Shown: positions 24,801 through 34,230 of the stretch, piece by piece
Numbering within the stretch: the first letter of the stretch is position 1
How the letters are laid out: each line of letters opens with the position of its first letter
Assembly (NCBI GenBank): GCA_024803745.1
Contig: JANJXV010000016.1
Coordinates: forward strand, 44,970,263-45,034,262
Length of the DNA: 64,000 nucleotides
Direction: 5' to 3'
DNA from: Megascapheus bottae
Lineage: Eukaryota > Chordata > Mammalia > Rodentia > Geomyidae
The notes under the pieces: generated by a model
What the model was told of the DNA's origin: nothing
Databases searched by the model: none
Seen by the model: only the letters and a program-made list of their open reading frames with translations
Position numbers and translations under genes: made by a program

Positions 24801-26374
24801 ACCTCCATTCTCGTCACTCACCTGCGGGCACACGGAGTCCCGGCACTCACCTCCATTCTCTTCACTCACCTGCGGGCACACGGAGTCCCGGCACTCACCT
24901 CCATTCTCTTCACTCACCTGCGGGCACACGGAGTCCCGGCACTCACCTCCATTCTCTTCACTCACCTGCGGGCACACGGAGTCCCGGCACTCACCTCCAT
25001 TCTCTTCACTCACCTGCGGGCACACGGAGTCCCGGCACTCACCTCCATTCTCTTCACTCACCTGCGGGCACACGGAGTCCCGGCACTCACCTCCATTCTC
25101 TTCACTCACCTGCGGGCACACGGAGTCCCGGCACTCACCTCCATTCTCTTCACTCACCTGCGGGCACACGGAGTCCCGGCACTCACCTCCATTCTCGTCA
25201 CTCACCTGCGGGCACACGGAGTCCGGCACTCACCTCCATTCTCGTCACTCACCTGCGGGCACACGGAGTCCCGGCACTCACCTCCATTCTCTTCACTCAC
25301 CTGCGGGCACACGGAGTCCCGGCACTCACCTCCATTCTCTTCACTCACCTGCGGGCACACGGAGTCCCGGCACTCACCTCCATTCTCTTCACTCACCTGC
25401 GGGCACACGGAGTCCCGGCACTCACCTCCATTCTCGTCACTGCACCTGCGGGCACACGGAGTCCCAGCACTCACCTCCATTCTCTTCACTCACCTGCGGG
25501 CACACGGAGTCCCGGCACTCACCTCCATTCTTGTCACTCACCTGCGGGCACACGGAGTCCCGGCACTCACCTCCATTCTCTTCACTCACCTGCGGGCACA
25601 CGGAGTCCCGGCACTCACCTCCATTCTCGTCACTCACCTGTGGGCACACGGAGTCCCGGCACTCACCTCCATTCTCTTCACTGTGGACACACGGAGTCCC
25701 GGCACTCACCTCCATTCTCTTCACTGTGGACACACGGAGTCCCGGCACTCACCTCCATTTTCTTCACTCACCTGCGGACACACGGAGTCCCGGCACTCAC
25801 CTCCATTCTCTTCACTCACCTGCGGGCACACGGAGTCCCGGCACTCACCTCCATTCTCGTCACTCACCTGCGGGCACACGGAGTCCCAGCACTCACCTCC
25901 ATTCTCGTCACTGCACCTGTGGACACACGGAGTCCCGGCACTCACCTCTATTCTCTTCACTGTGGACACACGGAGTCCCGGCACTCACCTCCATTCTCTT
26001 CACTGTGGGCACACGGAGTCCCGGCACTCACCTCCATTCTCGTCACTCACCTGCGGGCACACGGAGTCCCGGCACTCACCTCCATTCTCGTCACTCACCT
26101 GCGGGCACACGGAGTCCCGGCACTCACCTCCATTCTCATCACTGCATCTGCGGACACATGGAGTCCCGGCACTCACCTCCATTCTCTTCACTGTGGGCAC
26201 ACGGAGTCCCGGCACTCACCTCCGTTCTCTTCACTGTGGACACACGGAGTCCCGGCACTCACCTCCATTCTCTTCACTCACCTGCGGGCACACGGTGTCC
26301 CGGCACTCACCTCCATTCTCGTCACTGCACCTGTGGCCACACGGAGTCCCGGCACTCACCTCCATTCTCTTCAG
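18826..26374. repeat. Large 48-bp minisatellite array (about 157 copies, 7.5 kb)
   Basis: On the plus strand each unit contains GGGCACACGGAGTCCCGGCA, then CTCACCTCCATTCTC, a variable T/A/G, and TCACTCACCTGC. Three length classes occur. The standard unit is 48 bp; a 49-bp form ends TCACTGCACCTGC; a 43-bp form ends TCACTGT. One unit near 25,224 has lost a single C. The 48-bp length is divisible by three and all three plus frames lack stops, which explains the huge open frames (for example 18,886-26,397). The other length classes shift frame. On the minus strand each standard unit holds CAGGTGAGTG and GAGGTGAGTG, both matching the 5' splice-site consensus. Each unit has three or four CpGs, and most variants are CpG transitions. 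The right half is more homogeneous: seven consecutive standard units with TCTTCAC run from about 24,850 to 25,190. Confidence 0.97.
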
Positions 26375-26658
26375 TTGGTGCTGAACAGCTGTGTTAGTTG
26401 GCTTTCAGTCTCTGTCGCAAATCCTGGAGATGAGCTGGGTTTTAGCAGCGTCAGTCTAGGCTGGCTGCCTCCATTGGGTCTAGGCTGAGGGAGGAAGGAC
26501 ATCACAGGTGTGCAGGGAGGTAGGTACACAGTCCCCTGGGAGGCCCCTCCTCCAGCCAGCCCACCTCCAAATACCCCTCCAGGATGCCATCAGACCACAC
26601 AGCCACTGATGAGGTCAGAGTTCTCAGGGGCAAATCACCACCTCTCAGAACACCACTG
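26375..26658. other. Spacer between arrays, no gene seen
   Basis: Single-copy GC-rich DNA between the 48-bp array and the 19-bp repeat. No repeat or coding signal was recognised. Confidence 0.5.
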
Positions 26659-26869
26659 ACTCCAAACCCACCACCTGACCCCAAACCCATTACCTAACCC
26701 CAAACCCACCAAATGACCCCAAACCCACCACCTGACCCCCAATTCCACCACCTGACCCCCAATCCCACCACCTGACCCCACACCCATTACCTAACCCCAA
26801 ACCCACCAAATGACCCCAAACCCACCACCTGACCCCAAACCCTACACCTGACCCCAAACCCATCAACAG
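26659..26869. repeat. 19-bp tandem repeat, about 11 copies
   Basis: The unit ACCCCAAACCCACCACCTG repeats with variants CCATTACCTA, CCAAATG and CCCCCAATTCC. A five-unit block starting near 26,659 is largely duplicated further right, since CATTACCTAACCCC followed by CACCAAATG occurs twice. The minus strand is G-rich with runs of three and four G. Confidence 0.85.
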
Positions 26870-28086
26870 ACTCGGGCACTGTTCTCTTGGGAGTCTTTTG
26901 GTGAGCATTTCCTATCTAGATCGCCTCAGTGCTCATCTCATCTTTGCTGTGTCTGCTCTGCCTTAAAGCATACCTTTCCTTCTTTTCCTTCTCTGTGGCA
27001 AATTCTGGGCCCCAGGACAGTGTCAGAGCACAGTCCCCACGGCTGGGCAGACCTCAGAACAGACTGTCAGTTCAGGACTTCCCCAGACTGCCAGGGAAAG
27101 ACCAGACGCCGCTGGCCGAGGGACATGGGCGAGGGATGGAATCTGGGGGAGATTCACGATTGTCCTCTCCCCTGTAGTCAGGGCCCGTGGCTCCCTGTCC
27201 ACGTGTAGGGGTGGGCATGGGGGAGGACAGGCCAGCCATCCTCCCAGCGGTCTCGGAGCGAGGCCGTCAGTGGTCTGCCATGTGGCCTCAGTGGCAATGC
27301 ATACTGCAGGGTCACCTCCCTGTTCGTTGATTCCACGCAGTCATTGATTCCACGTGGTCAAGGCCCACTACCAGGCACACTTGGCTCTCTGATTGGGCCC
27401 ACAGACGTCATCAGGAGACTGCTCGGATCTGCGTGGTGGAGGGCTGGCAGCCATCTCCAGACACTGAGCCCAAGAGCTGGCAGTCTGTAGCCCCCGAGGC
27501 CACCAGGAGATGGTGGGCTGCCTCGCCACGGGGGAAAGGGTCTTCATGCCTGGGGCCTGGTCCTCCGTGGCTTGGCCTTGTACCGAGAGTACCACAGCAC
27601 TCGGGACCCGCCCCGTCATGCTCATGAAGGGCACGATGTTTCCTGTAGGCGAGTCACCACGTATCCATGCCAGCCTGGATTGTGTCTGTTCCTTCCTCCA
27701 GTGAGCCAGGCTCCCTCATCCCCCAGCCCTAAGTGACTGATAGATTCACGAAGAGCCTTCGCCCTCATGGGTCTTGCAGTCTGGTCGAGTCTGTAAACAG
27801 ACACATGCGTGCCTTATTATAAATGCAACAACAGATGTTTTTACAAGGGGTTAACTCTCATTAGTGAAGGCTTGGAAGGTTTCACAGGGAAGGAAGTCCT
27901 TGAATCCATCAGAAGAAAAACAGAGTTTGCACGGAGGGAGGGTGTCCTGTGTGTGATTAATTTGTCAGCTTGACTGGGCTGAGGGCTGTGCAGGTAGCTG
28001 TGAAGCATGATCTGGGTGTGTCTGTGAGAGCCATTCAGGAACTCACTGCACTTGAATAAGGAGACTAAGAAAACCACCCCTCCACT
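26870..28086. other. Single-copy DNA, no gene seen
   Basis: Mixed GC-rich sequence with no recognised domain in any frame. A small direct duplication of TTGATTCCACG lies at about 27,328-27,354. Confidence 0.5.
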
Positions 28087-29065
28087 GCCTGGGTGAGCCT
28101 GGGTGAGCCTGTGAGAGCCTGGGAGAGCCTGGGAGAGCCTGGGTGAGCCTGGTGAGCCTGGGTGAGCAAGAGTGAGCCAGGGAGAGCCTGGGTGAACCTG
28201 GGAGAGCCTGGGTGAGCCTGGGTGAACCAGGGTGAGCCTGGGTGAACCAGGGTGAACCTGGAAGAGCCTGAGTGAGCCTGGGTGAGCCTGGGTGAGTGTG
28301 GGTGAGCCTGGGTGAGCCCGGGAGAGACCGGGTGAGCCAGGGAGAGCCTGGGTGAGCCTGGGTGAGCCTGGGTGAACCTGGGTGAGCCAGGGTGAGCCTG
28401 GGTGAGTCAGGGTGAGCCTGGGAGATCCTGGGTGAGCCAGGGTGAGCCTGGGTGAGCCTGGGAGAGCCTGGGTGAGCCTGGGTAAGTGTGGGTGAGCCAG
28501 GGTGAGCCTGGGAGAGCCCGGGTGAACCTGAGTGAGCCAGGGTGAGCCTGGGAGATCCTGGGTGAGCCTGGGTGAGCCTAGGTGAGCCCGAGTGAGCCTG
28601 GGAGAACCCGGGTGAGCCTGGGTGAGCCTGGGTGAACCCAGGTGTCCAGGGTGAGCCTGGGAGATCCTGGGTGAACCTGGGTGAGCCTGGGAGAGCCTGG
28701 GAGAGCCTGGGTGAGCCTGGGAGATCCTAGGTGAGCCTGGGAGAGCCTGGGTGAGCCTGGGTGAGTCTGAGTGAACCTGGGAGAGCCTGGGTGAGCCTGG
28801 GTGAGCCTGAGTGAGCCTGAGGGAGCCTGGGTGAGCCTGGAAGAGCCTGGGGAACCTGAGTGAGCCAGGGTGAGTCTGGGAGAGCCTGGGAGAGCCTGGG
28901 TGAGCCTGGGTGAGTCTGGGAGAGCCTGGGTGAGCCTGGATGAGCCTGGGTGAGTCTGGGAGAGCCTGGGTGAGCCTGGGAGAGCCTGGGTGAGCCTGAG
29001 TAAGCCAGGGTGAGTCTGGGAGAGCCTGGGTGAGCCTGGATGAGCCTGAGTGATCCTGGGTGAGC
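28087..29065. repeat. 10-bp tandem repeat GGGTGAGCCT (about 98 copies)
   Basis: The decamer GGGTGAGCCT repeats for 979 bp with variants GGGAGAGCCT, GGGTGAACCT, GGGTGAGCCA and GGGAGATCCT. The plus strand fits GGG(N7)GGG(N7)GGG(N7)GGG over long stretches. The minus strand lacks stops in all frames of the consensus, which accounts for the 383-codon frame 28,578-29,729. The plus strand has TGA in the unit. The core GGTGAG resembles a splice donor on the plus strand. Confidence 0.95.
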
Positions 29066-32000
29066 TGCCTGGCACCACCCAGGTCAAACAGAATGGAGCC
29101 ATGAGGAAGTGAATGCTACGGGCACCAGCGTGAGCTGAGCATCTGTCCTCTCCTGGCTGGCAATCAGAGACCGTGAGCTCCACTGTTGAACTAGAACCAG
29201 GACTTAGGACACAGAGCAGCTCTCTTGAGCCCACGTCCTCCATCAGAGCGGCAAGAAACCGCCTGGCTTCTGATTGGCTTGGCCTAGGCGTGTGCCGCAC
29301 ACAGACTTGGTGAATTTGGCTGGGGAGCTGTGTGTGGCGGGGACTGGGAGCATCCAAGCTAGTGGGGCGCATCCTGGAGAGCATTGTGGGGGCTCTGAAG
29401 GTTCCCAGCACCCTCAGGAGGTGGCCAGGGGTCAGAGGGCCAGAGCGAGCCCAGGCAGGCCTGCTGCGTGAAGAGGGGGCTGGTGGCAGGAAGTGGAGGG
29501 CAGGGGACTTGGGGAGGGGCGGCTGGCTGGTAAGGCCTCCTCCGCACATTGTCACCAGGGCTTTTCTGCTGCAAAGCGTGACACGGAGGAGTGGGCAGTG
29601 AGCAGGAGCCACGCAGTTCCAGCCCCAAAGAGTCTGCCCTAGGGGCGGGTAGTCCTCACGGACGGCACATCCCTCCTCATTCTTTGTGCAGTGTGTTATG
29701 ATCTTCAAGTGTCGTGCGAAGGAGTTCAATTCAGCACGTCAGTTCATGGGTACCCTGCATTTTGATCATCGTCTCCCCCTCTTCTACCCTGGGGCTCCCC
29801 GCTGGCTGCCCACCCCACCGCTGACTCACAGCACCTCCAGGTCTCTCCTTCCCTGTGCGGGGAGGTGGCGGGGGCTGGGGACGCAGCTGAGCCTGCAGCC
29901 CGGCCTGCCTCTCCCCCTCCCGAGCCCGCTCCCTCCTGCCCCTCCCGCCTAGGTGCCCGCCCTCGTGCTGGAGCAGGTGGGTCTGTCACAGGGAGTGGAA
30001 ACTCAGGCCGACCTCTTCAGAACTCTCCTTTGTAGCCTCCCCTCCATTCTCACTCAGCTGCCAGCCTGACGTGCCCAGTGGAGGCTCTGGAAGCCTCATG
30101 GCTCTGAGCCCAGTGCTCGGGCTTCTCCTACCCCGCTCCCCGCCTCTCAGAGACACTAGCCCACAGGCAGGGGACAAAAATCCACAGGAAATCAAATTCA
30201 GCCCATGCACATCGACACGGAGTTTGTATTTTAAAATTATATGTCTTTGTTCCCTTCAGAAAGAAAGGCTGCTGCAGTGAGATTATTTTTTAAAAACTAA
30301 CCTGCAGAAATGCTTTCTACACTTCACGGCTGCCTGTGACTCCGTCCCCGGGCGTCCTGTGAATATTACCTTCCCAGGCCTGCCGCCTGCGCCCCCCGCC
30401 GCCAATCCCTCCGGCTCCTGCTCTGTAATTGCCTTCACTTTCGTGGGGAAAAGCTTTCTGTTTGTTTTCTTTCCTGGAAACATATGGTTGACAGTGGGGA
30501 CTTTGTTATTTCCTGATCTGAAAAGGAGAGCCGTGGCCCACTCACCTATGAAGAGGGCGTTTCCAGAGGCTCGGCTCCTCTGCGGTCAGAGCCTGGCTGC
30601 CAGTCCAGCCTGAATCAAAAGCCACCAGTAGAACCCGGGACAGCCCTACCAGATGGCCCTGCACAGGGAGCGCTGTGAAAGGCTACAGAACAATTAACTC
30701 AGACTCACGCTAAGCAGAAGCAAACAATCACCCATTCAAGTGGGAATTAGCCACCACCTCATCTGAGCCATCAAAACAAAGTCCGGGCCAGGCTGTTTCC
30801 TGCATTGGCCCCTCTACCAAGCAGAACTGGACAGGCCGCTGCCCCACCGATTTCTGGAGCCCAAGCCCCACCAACGCATCACGAATGGCTCTCTTACAAA
30901 GCTGGCTGACGCTTGGTAGATTCTGAATAGGCCCCTAAGTGGTTCTCCTGTGCCGAGCTGGGCACACATCACCAGCTGCCAGCCAGGGTGCCTGTCTCCA
31001 GCCCTTCTGTGGGCTCCCTGCTGCACCCCTGGCTCCCTGCCCCTGCCTCCTCCTCCTCTTCCCTGGTGCCCTCTTCTGAGCCCCCTCCCTTCTCCCCAAA
31101 TCTCCCCCTCCTGCCCCCGCGGAGGGGCTGCCAGCTACCTTGGTCTGGGGCTCCTCCCCAGGCTCAGGTTCCAGCTGTGACAACCCAGCTGTGGCTGGCC
31201 AGGGCCCAGGGCGGTGGACAGCCTACTAAAGGGCAGGGTGCACAAGAGGAGCTAGCAGCCCGGTACACGGGTGGGGGACAGGGGAGGAGGGGGGCCGGCT
31301 GGCAGTGGGGTCCGGTAAGGGCCAGGCTCTGTTCCCCTGCTGGGGCTGAGTACTGCACCCCCCCCCATGGCACCTGGCACACTGCATTCCTGGCCGCTTC
31401 AGTTACAGAGCTGGGTGAGATCTCTCCAGACCAAACTGCCTTTGGCTGCAGAACTGAGCCCCCAGCAAGCGTCCCCAAGTTCATTTGTTCCCTAGGCCTC
31501 GTCACAATCTGTATTTTGCTCTGCTTAATGCATTCTCCCCCACGGTTGCCAGCTTTCCAGTGGCGACACAGTGAATGACAGGATGATGGGGGGAAACCCA
31601 ACATTAAATGTCAATTATCCACACAGCACACTTTCCCAGCACAGCGAGGACCCCGGCCCTCCCCAAGGGCTCCCCCTCTTCCGTCCACCTCCAGCTTCTG
31701 CCTGCCCCACAAACCTCCTACTCACCCGGCCTCAGGCAGCCTGGGGCCCATGCCTCCCTCCCCTGGGCATGGCAATCAGCAGCCTGGGACCACGAGGGCC
31801 GGCTGCTTGTGTGCCCCCCCTCCCTTTCACTGCTGACCTGGAAGCCTCATGGCGCGAGGACCGCTGGACGTCCAGCTGCAGGCCTCCATCAATGCTTCTG
31901 GACGGGGCGAATCTCTGGCACATATGTCCCTCCATTGGGCACCCAAAGACCCAGTTTATTTCTGCATCTTGAAGATAAAGGGGCAATCACCCACCTCCAA

Positions 32001-32685
32001 GATTCAAAGAAACCAAGGGTTAGGTTGTAAAAGTTCAGCGAGAGGACAAAGTCTTGGCAAATATCCATCTGGTAAATATGCTGGTAAATGAATGAAAGCC
32101 TTGATGATCCGGTGGAGTGGAAAGGTGTTACGTCGCTGTGATTCTCATGCATTTGTGTTCCATTGAGTGGAAACCTTGACTTAATTCTGGTAGGAGAGGA
32201 GTCCCAGATCCACGTGGAGACACTGGAATGAGATCGGCCTTCGGCCTAGACCCTGCCGTTTCCAGGACCGTCACCGCCCCCACCTCTCGTGAAGGAACCT
32301 TTGCAGCCTAGACCCGTATCCACAGGGAGAAACCAAGCAAGGGGAGTCATTTTAGACACGAGCACAAGATAAGCCAAGGAACAACCACCTGGAGGGAAGG
32401 TGTCGTCATCGAATGGGGCCTTGGCACCAGGTCTGAAAAGACTCCACAGTCCACAGAGTTCATTTCTAATTAGATGTGAATTACATTTTCCATGTGATGT
32501 TTAATTAAAGCATGAGCAAATTGTTGCGACAACGGGCTGGATGGTTTCATACCATCCCAGGCTCAGCCACAGTTACGAACGTGGCTGCAAGCAGCCATTG
32601 TCTTTAGACAGAGTGCCCAGCCTGAAAGGATGGGCTTCGACGCTTTAGATCTGTTTTCTAAAACAAATAAAGATTCAAGAACAGA
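29066..32685. other. GC-rich single-copy DNA, no gene seen
   Basis: 29,100-31,900 is GC-rich with many overlapping short frames, none recognisable. Pyrimidine-rich stretches occur at 29,770-29,950 and 31,000-31,120. Nothing clearly marks a promoter: I see no long CpG-dense stretch with a following first exon. Confidence 0.5.
32440..32620. promoter_or_regulatory. Candidate conserved non-coding element
   Basis: An AT-rich stretch holds TTCTAATTAGATGTGAATTA and TGTTTAATTAAAGCATGAGC, two TAATTA homeodomain-type cores about 35 bp apart. A structured segment with GCAAGCAGCC follows. No repeat family was recognised. The call rests on motif texture alone. Confidence 0.2.
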
Positions 32686-32887
32686 ACCGGGCACCAGTGG
32701 CTCAGGCCTATAACCCCAGCTCCTCAGGAGGCTGAGATCTGAGGAAAGTTCGTGAGACTCTTACCTCCAGCCCATCACAGAAGAGCCCGAGGTGATGCCA
32801 AGGCGCAAGTGGAGGATGGTAGTAGCCACACTCAAAAGGAGCTTAGGGATAACACCCAGGCCCAGAGTTCAAGTCCCAGGCCCAGCA
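32686..32887 (+). mobile_element. Composite SINE: B1/Alu-like head plus ID-type tail
   Basis: The head is CACCAGTGGCTCAGGCCTAT, followed by AACCCCAGCTCCTCAGGAGG and GCTGAGATCTGAGGAAAG. The linker GTGAGACTCTTACCTCCAG then leads into the ID-type tail ending CCCAGAGTTCAAGTCCCAGG. It is nearly full length apart from a gap in the middle of the head. It ends in an AGAAAGAAAG tail that grew into the following microsatellite. Confidence 0.8.
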
Positions 32888-32957
32888 GAAAGAAAGAAAG
32901 AAGGGAAGGAAGGGAGGGAGGGAGGGAGGGAGGGAGGGAGAGAGGGAGGGAGGAGAG
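32888..32957. repeat. (GAAA)n/(GGGA)n microsatellite at a SINE tail
   Basis: AGAAAGAAAGAAAGAAGGGA passes into a pure GGGA run and then GAGGGAGGGAGG. The strand is purine-only for about 70 bp and directly continues the SINE's A-rich tail. Confidence 0.9.
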
Positions 32958-33177
32958 ATTGCTAGGACAGTACTGGCTGTTCACATAGGAGAACTATTTG
33001 GGAACTGGAAAAGACTTTAAGTGCAACCTGTCTTTCTCATGAGAACAAATCTCATCATTTCACTGGGTACCATTCATCATACCTTTTCCTAGAACTAGGA
33101 ATTTCTCACCTCTCAATCTAGTTTCAGCATTACAGAAAAGTTTCCTAGTCCTCTGTTTCTGTAAGAATATGATTTTC
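32958..33177. other. AT-rich single-copy DNA
   Basis: Single-copy sequence, no gene seen. It ends in AAGAATATGATTTTC, the left target-site duplication of the SINE that follows. Confidence 0.5.
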
Positions 33178-33378
33178 GGGGGCCAGGAGTTTGGCCTAGT
33201 GGTTAAAGTGCTTGCCTAGCATGCACGAAGACCCGGGTTCGACTCCTCGGTACCACATACATAGAAAAAAGCCGGAAGTGGTGCTGAGGCTCAAGTGGTA
33301 GAGCTCTAGTCTTGAGAAAGTCCAAGGACAGTGCTCAGGCCCTGAGTTCAAGCCCAGGACTGGCAAAAAAAAAAAAAA
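33178..33378 (+). mobile_element. Dimeric ID-type (tRNA-derived) SINE, full length
   Basis: The left monomer has a Pol III A box TGGCCTAGTGG (33,192-33,202) and a B box GGTTCGACTCC (33,236-33,246). A linker containing ACATACATAGAAAAAAGCC joins a second ID-type monomer ending TTCAAGCCCAGGACTGGC and a pure A tail. Flanking AAGAATATGATTTTC and AAGAATGTGAATTTC are a 15-bp target-site duplication with two mismatches, showing a relatively young L1-mobilised insertion. The family resembles dimeric ID-like SINEs of geomyoid rodents (recalled, not searched). Confidence 0.9.
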
Positions 33379-33846
33379 GAATGTGAATTTCAATGCAGTT
33401 GTAATTGATTATGTAGACAAGTCGTATTTGTAAAATCATAGTCAATGAGCTAGGATAATTGGGAAAATAATTATAATTTAGAATGGAGAAGAAGAAATGG
33501 GCTAAGCAAGCATCCCTACCATGTAAAGCCATCGATCCCATGTGTCCATGACACTTGTTTTCTAACACATGTCTACATAAACACAATTGTTTTCTTACAT
33601 GTACACATTAACATACATTTTCTGTATGTATTAACATACATTACATGAACATATTTTCCTATACATCTCTACAAGAATACATTTCTACATACTTATTTTA
33701 CATATTTAGATATATATAAATGAATAATTATTCTTCAAGCAAATATATAAGCCATCAGGTTTCACCATAAGTAATTTTTAACTTATCATGCTCTTCTTCA
33801 ATGGTAAATTTTTATGTACAGATAGATATATGATGTTTATGAGGAA

Positions 33847-33880
<34 letters not shown>

Positions 33881-34035
33881 GCATATGTATTAAGAAAAAT
33901 AACTAAAAATAAGCAAAATAAAGCTACTCTGGATAATATGAAAATTAAACACTACAGGTACAAGGAGATAATATCATGCACTTAGAATCAAGTAATAGAG
34001 AAATAGTCCCTTAATTTAAAATGATAGTAATGCTT
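33379..34035. other. AT-rich DNA with ACAT-rich stretch, no gene seen
   Basis: From 33,595 to 33,720 the sequence repeats loose TACAT/AACATA motifs (TTAACATACATT occurs twice). The rest is AT-rich single-copy DNA with the (AC)n tract at 33,849-33,879. Confidence 0.5.
33849..33879. repeat. (AC)n microsatellite
   Basis: A pure run of about 15 AC dinucleotides in AT-rich surroundings. Confidence 0.9.
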
Positions 34036-34230
34036 GGGGCCGGGGGTTTGGCCTAGTGGTAGAGAGCTTGCCTAGCATGCACGAAGACCTGGGTTCAATT
34101 CCTCGGTACCACATACATAGAAAAAAGCCAGAAATGGTGCTGAGGCTCAAGTGGTAGAGCTCTAGCCTTGAGAAAGACCAAAGACAGTGCTCAGGCCCTG
34201 AGCTCAAGCCCAGGACTGGCAAAATAAAAT
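34036..34230 (+). mobile_element. Dimeric ID-type SINE, full length
   Basis: Same family as the element at 33,178. It has the A box TGGCCTAGTGG (34,049) and the B box GGTTCAATTCC (34,092). The linker ACATACATAGAAAAAAGCC precedes a second monomer ending CCCAGGACTGGC and an AAAATAAAATA tail. ATGATAGTAATGC on the left and ATAATAGTAATGCC on the right form the target-site duplication. Confidence 0.9.

Noticed and set aside
24669..25229. Cys-rich repeat protein on the minus strand (16-residue unit ending ECRDSVCPQV)
   Set aside because: It is a tempting secreted repeat protein, but there is no signal peptide, the frame breaks at each 43- or 49-bp unit, and substitutions are explained by CpG decay, not codon constraint.
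18826..26374. CRISPR array
   Set aside because: Units are contiguous with no unique spacers, unit length varies by class, and the surrounding DNA is mammalian with SINEs and L1.
18741..26488. Very long open frames (863, 1,688 and 2,503 codons, plus strand) over the 48-bp array
   Set aside because: They exist because the unit is a multiple of three and lacks stops in every plus frame. Frame shifts at 43- and 49-bp units make one frame pass through three unrelated peptides. There is no domain or conserved frame.
26659..26869. True interstitial telomere repeat
   Set aside because: The unit is 19 bp and contains no tandem TTAGGG; the resemblance is only in G-run spacing.
28578..29729. 383-codon minus-strand frame with a Pro/Ser/Gln-rich repeat
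   Set aside because: The 10-bp unit has no stop on this strand, so the repeat creates the frame. The non-repeat part has no recognisable domain.
33192..33246. tRNA gene from A and B boxes
   Set aside because: The boxes belong to a tRNA-derived SINE with a linker, second monomer, A tail and target-site duplication. It does not fold as an intact tRNA with an anticodon arm that I can support.
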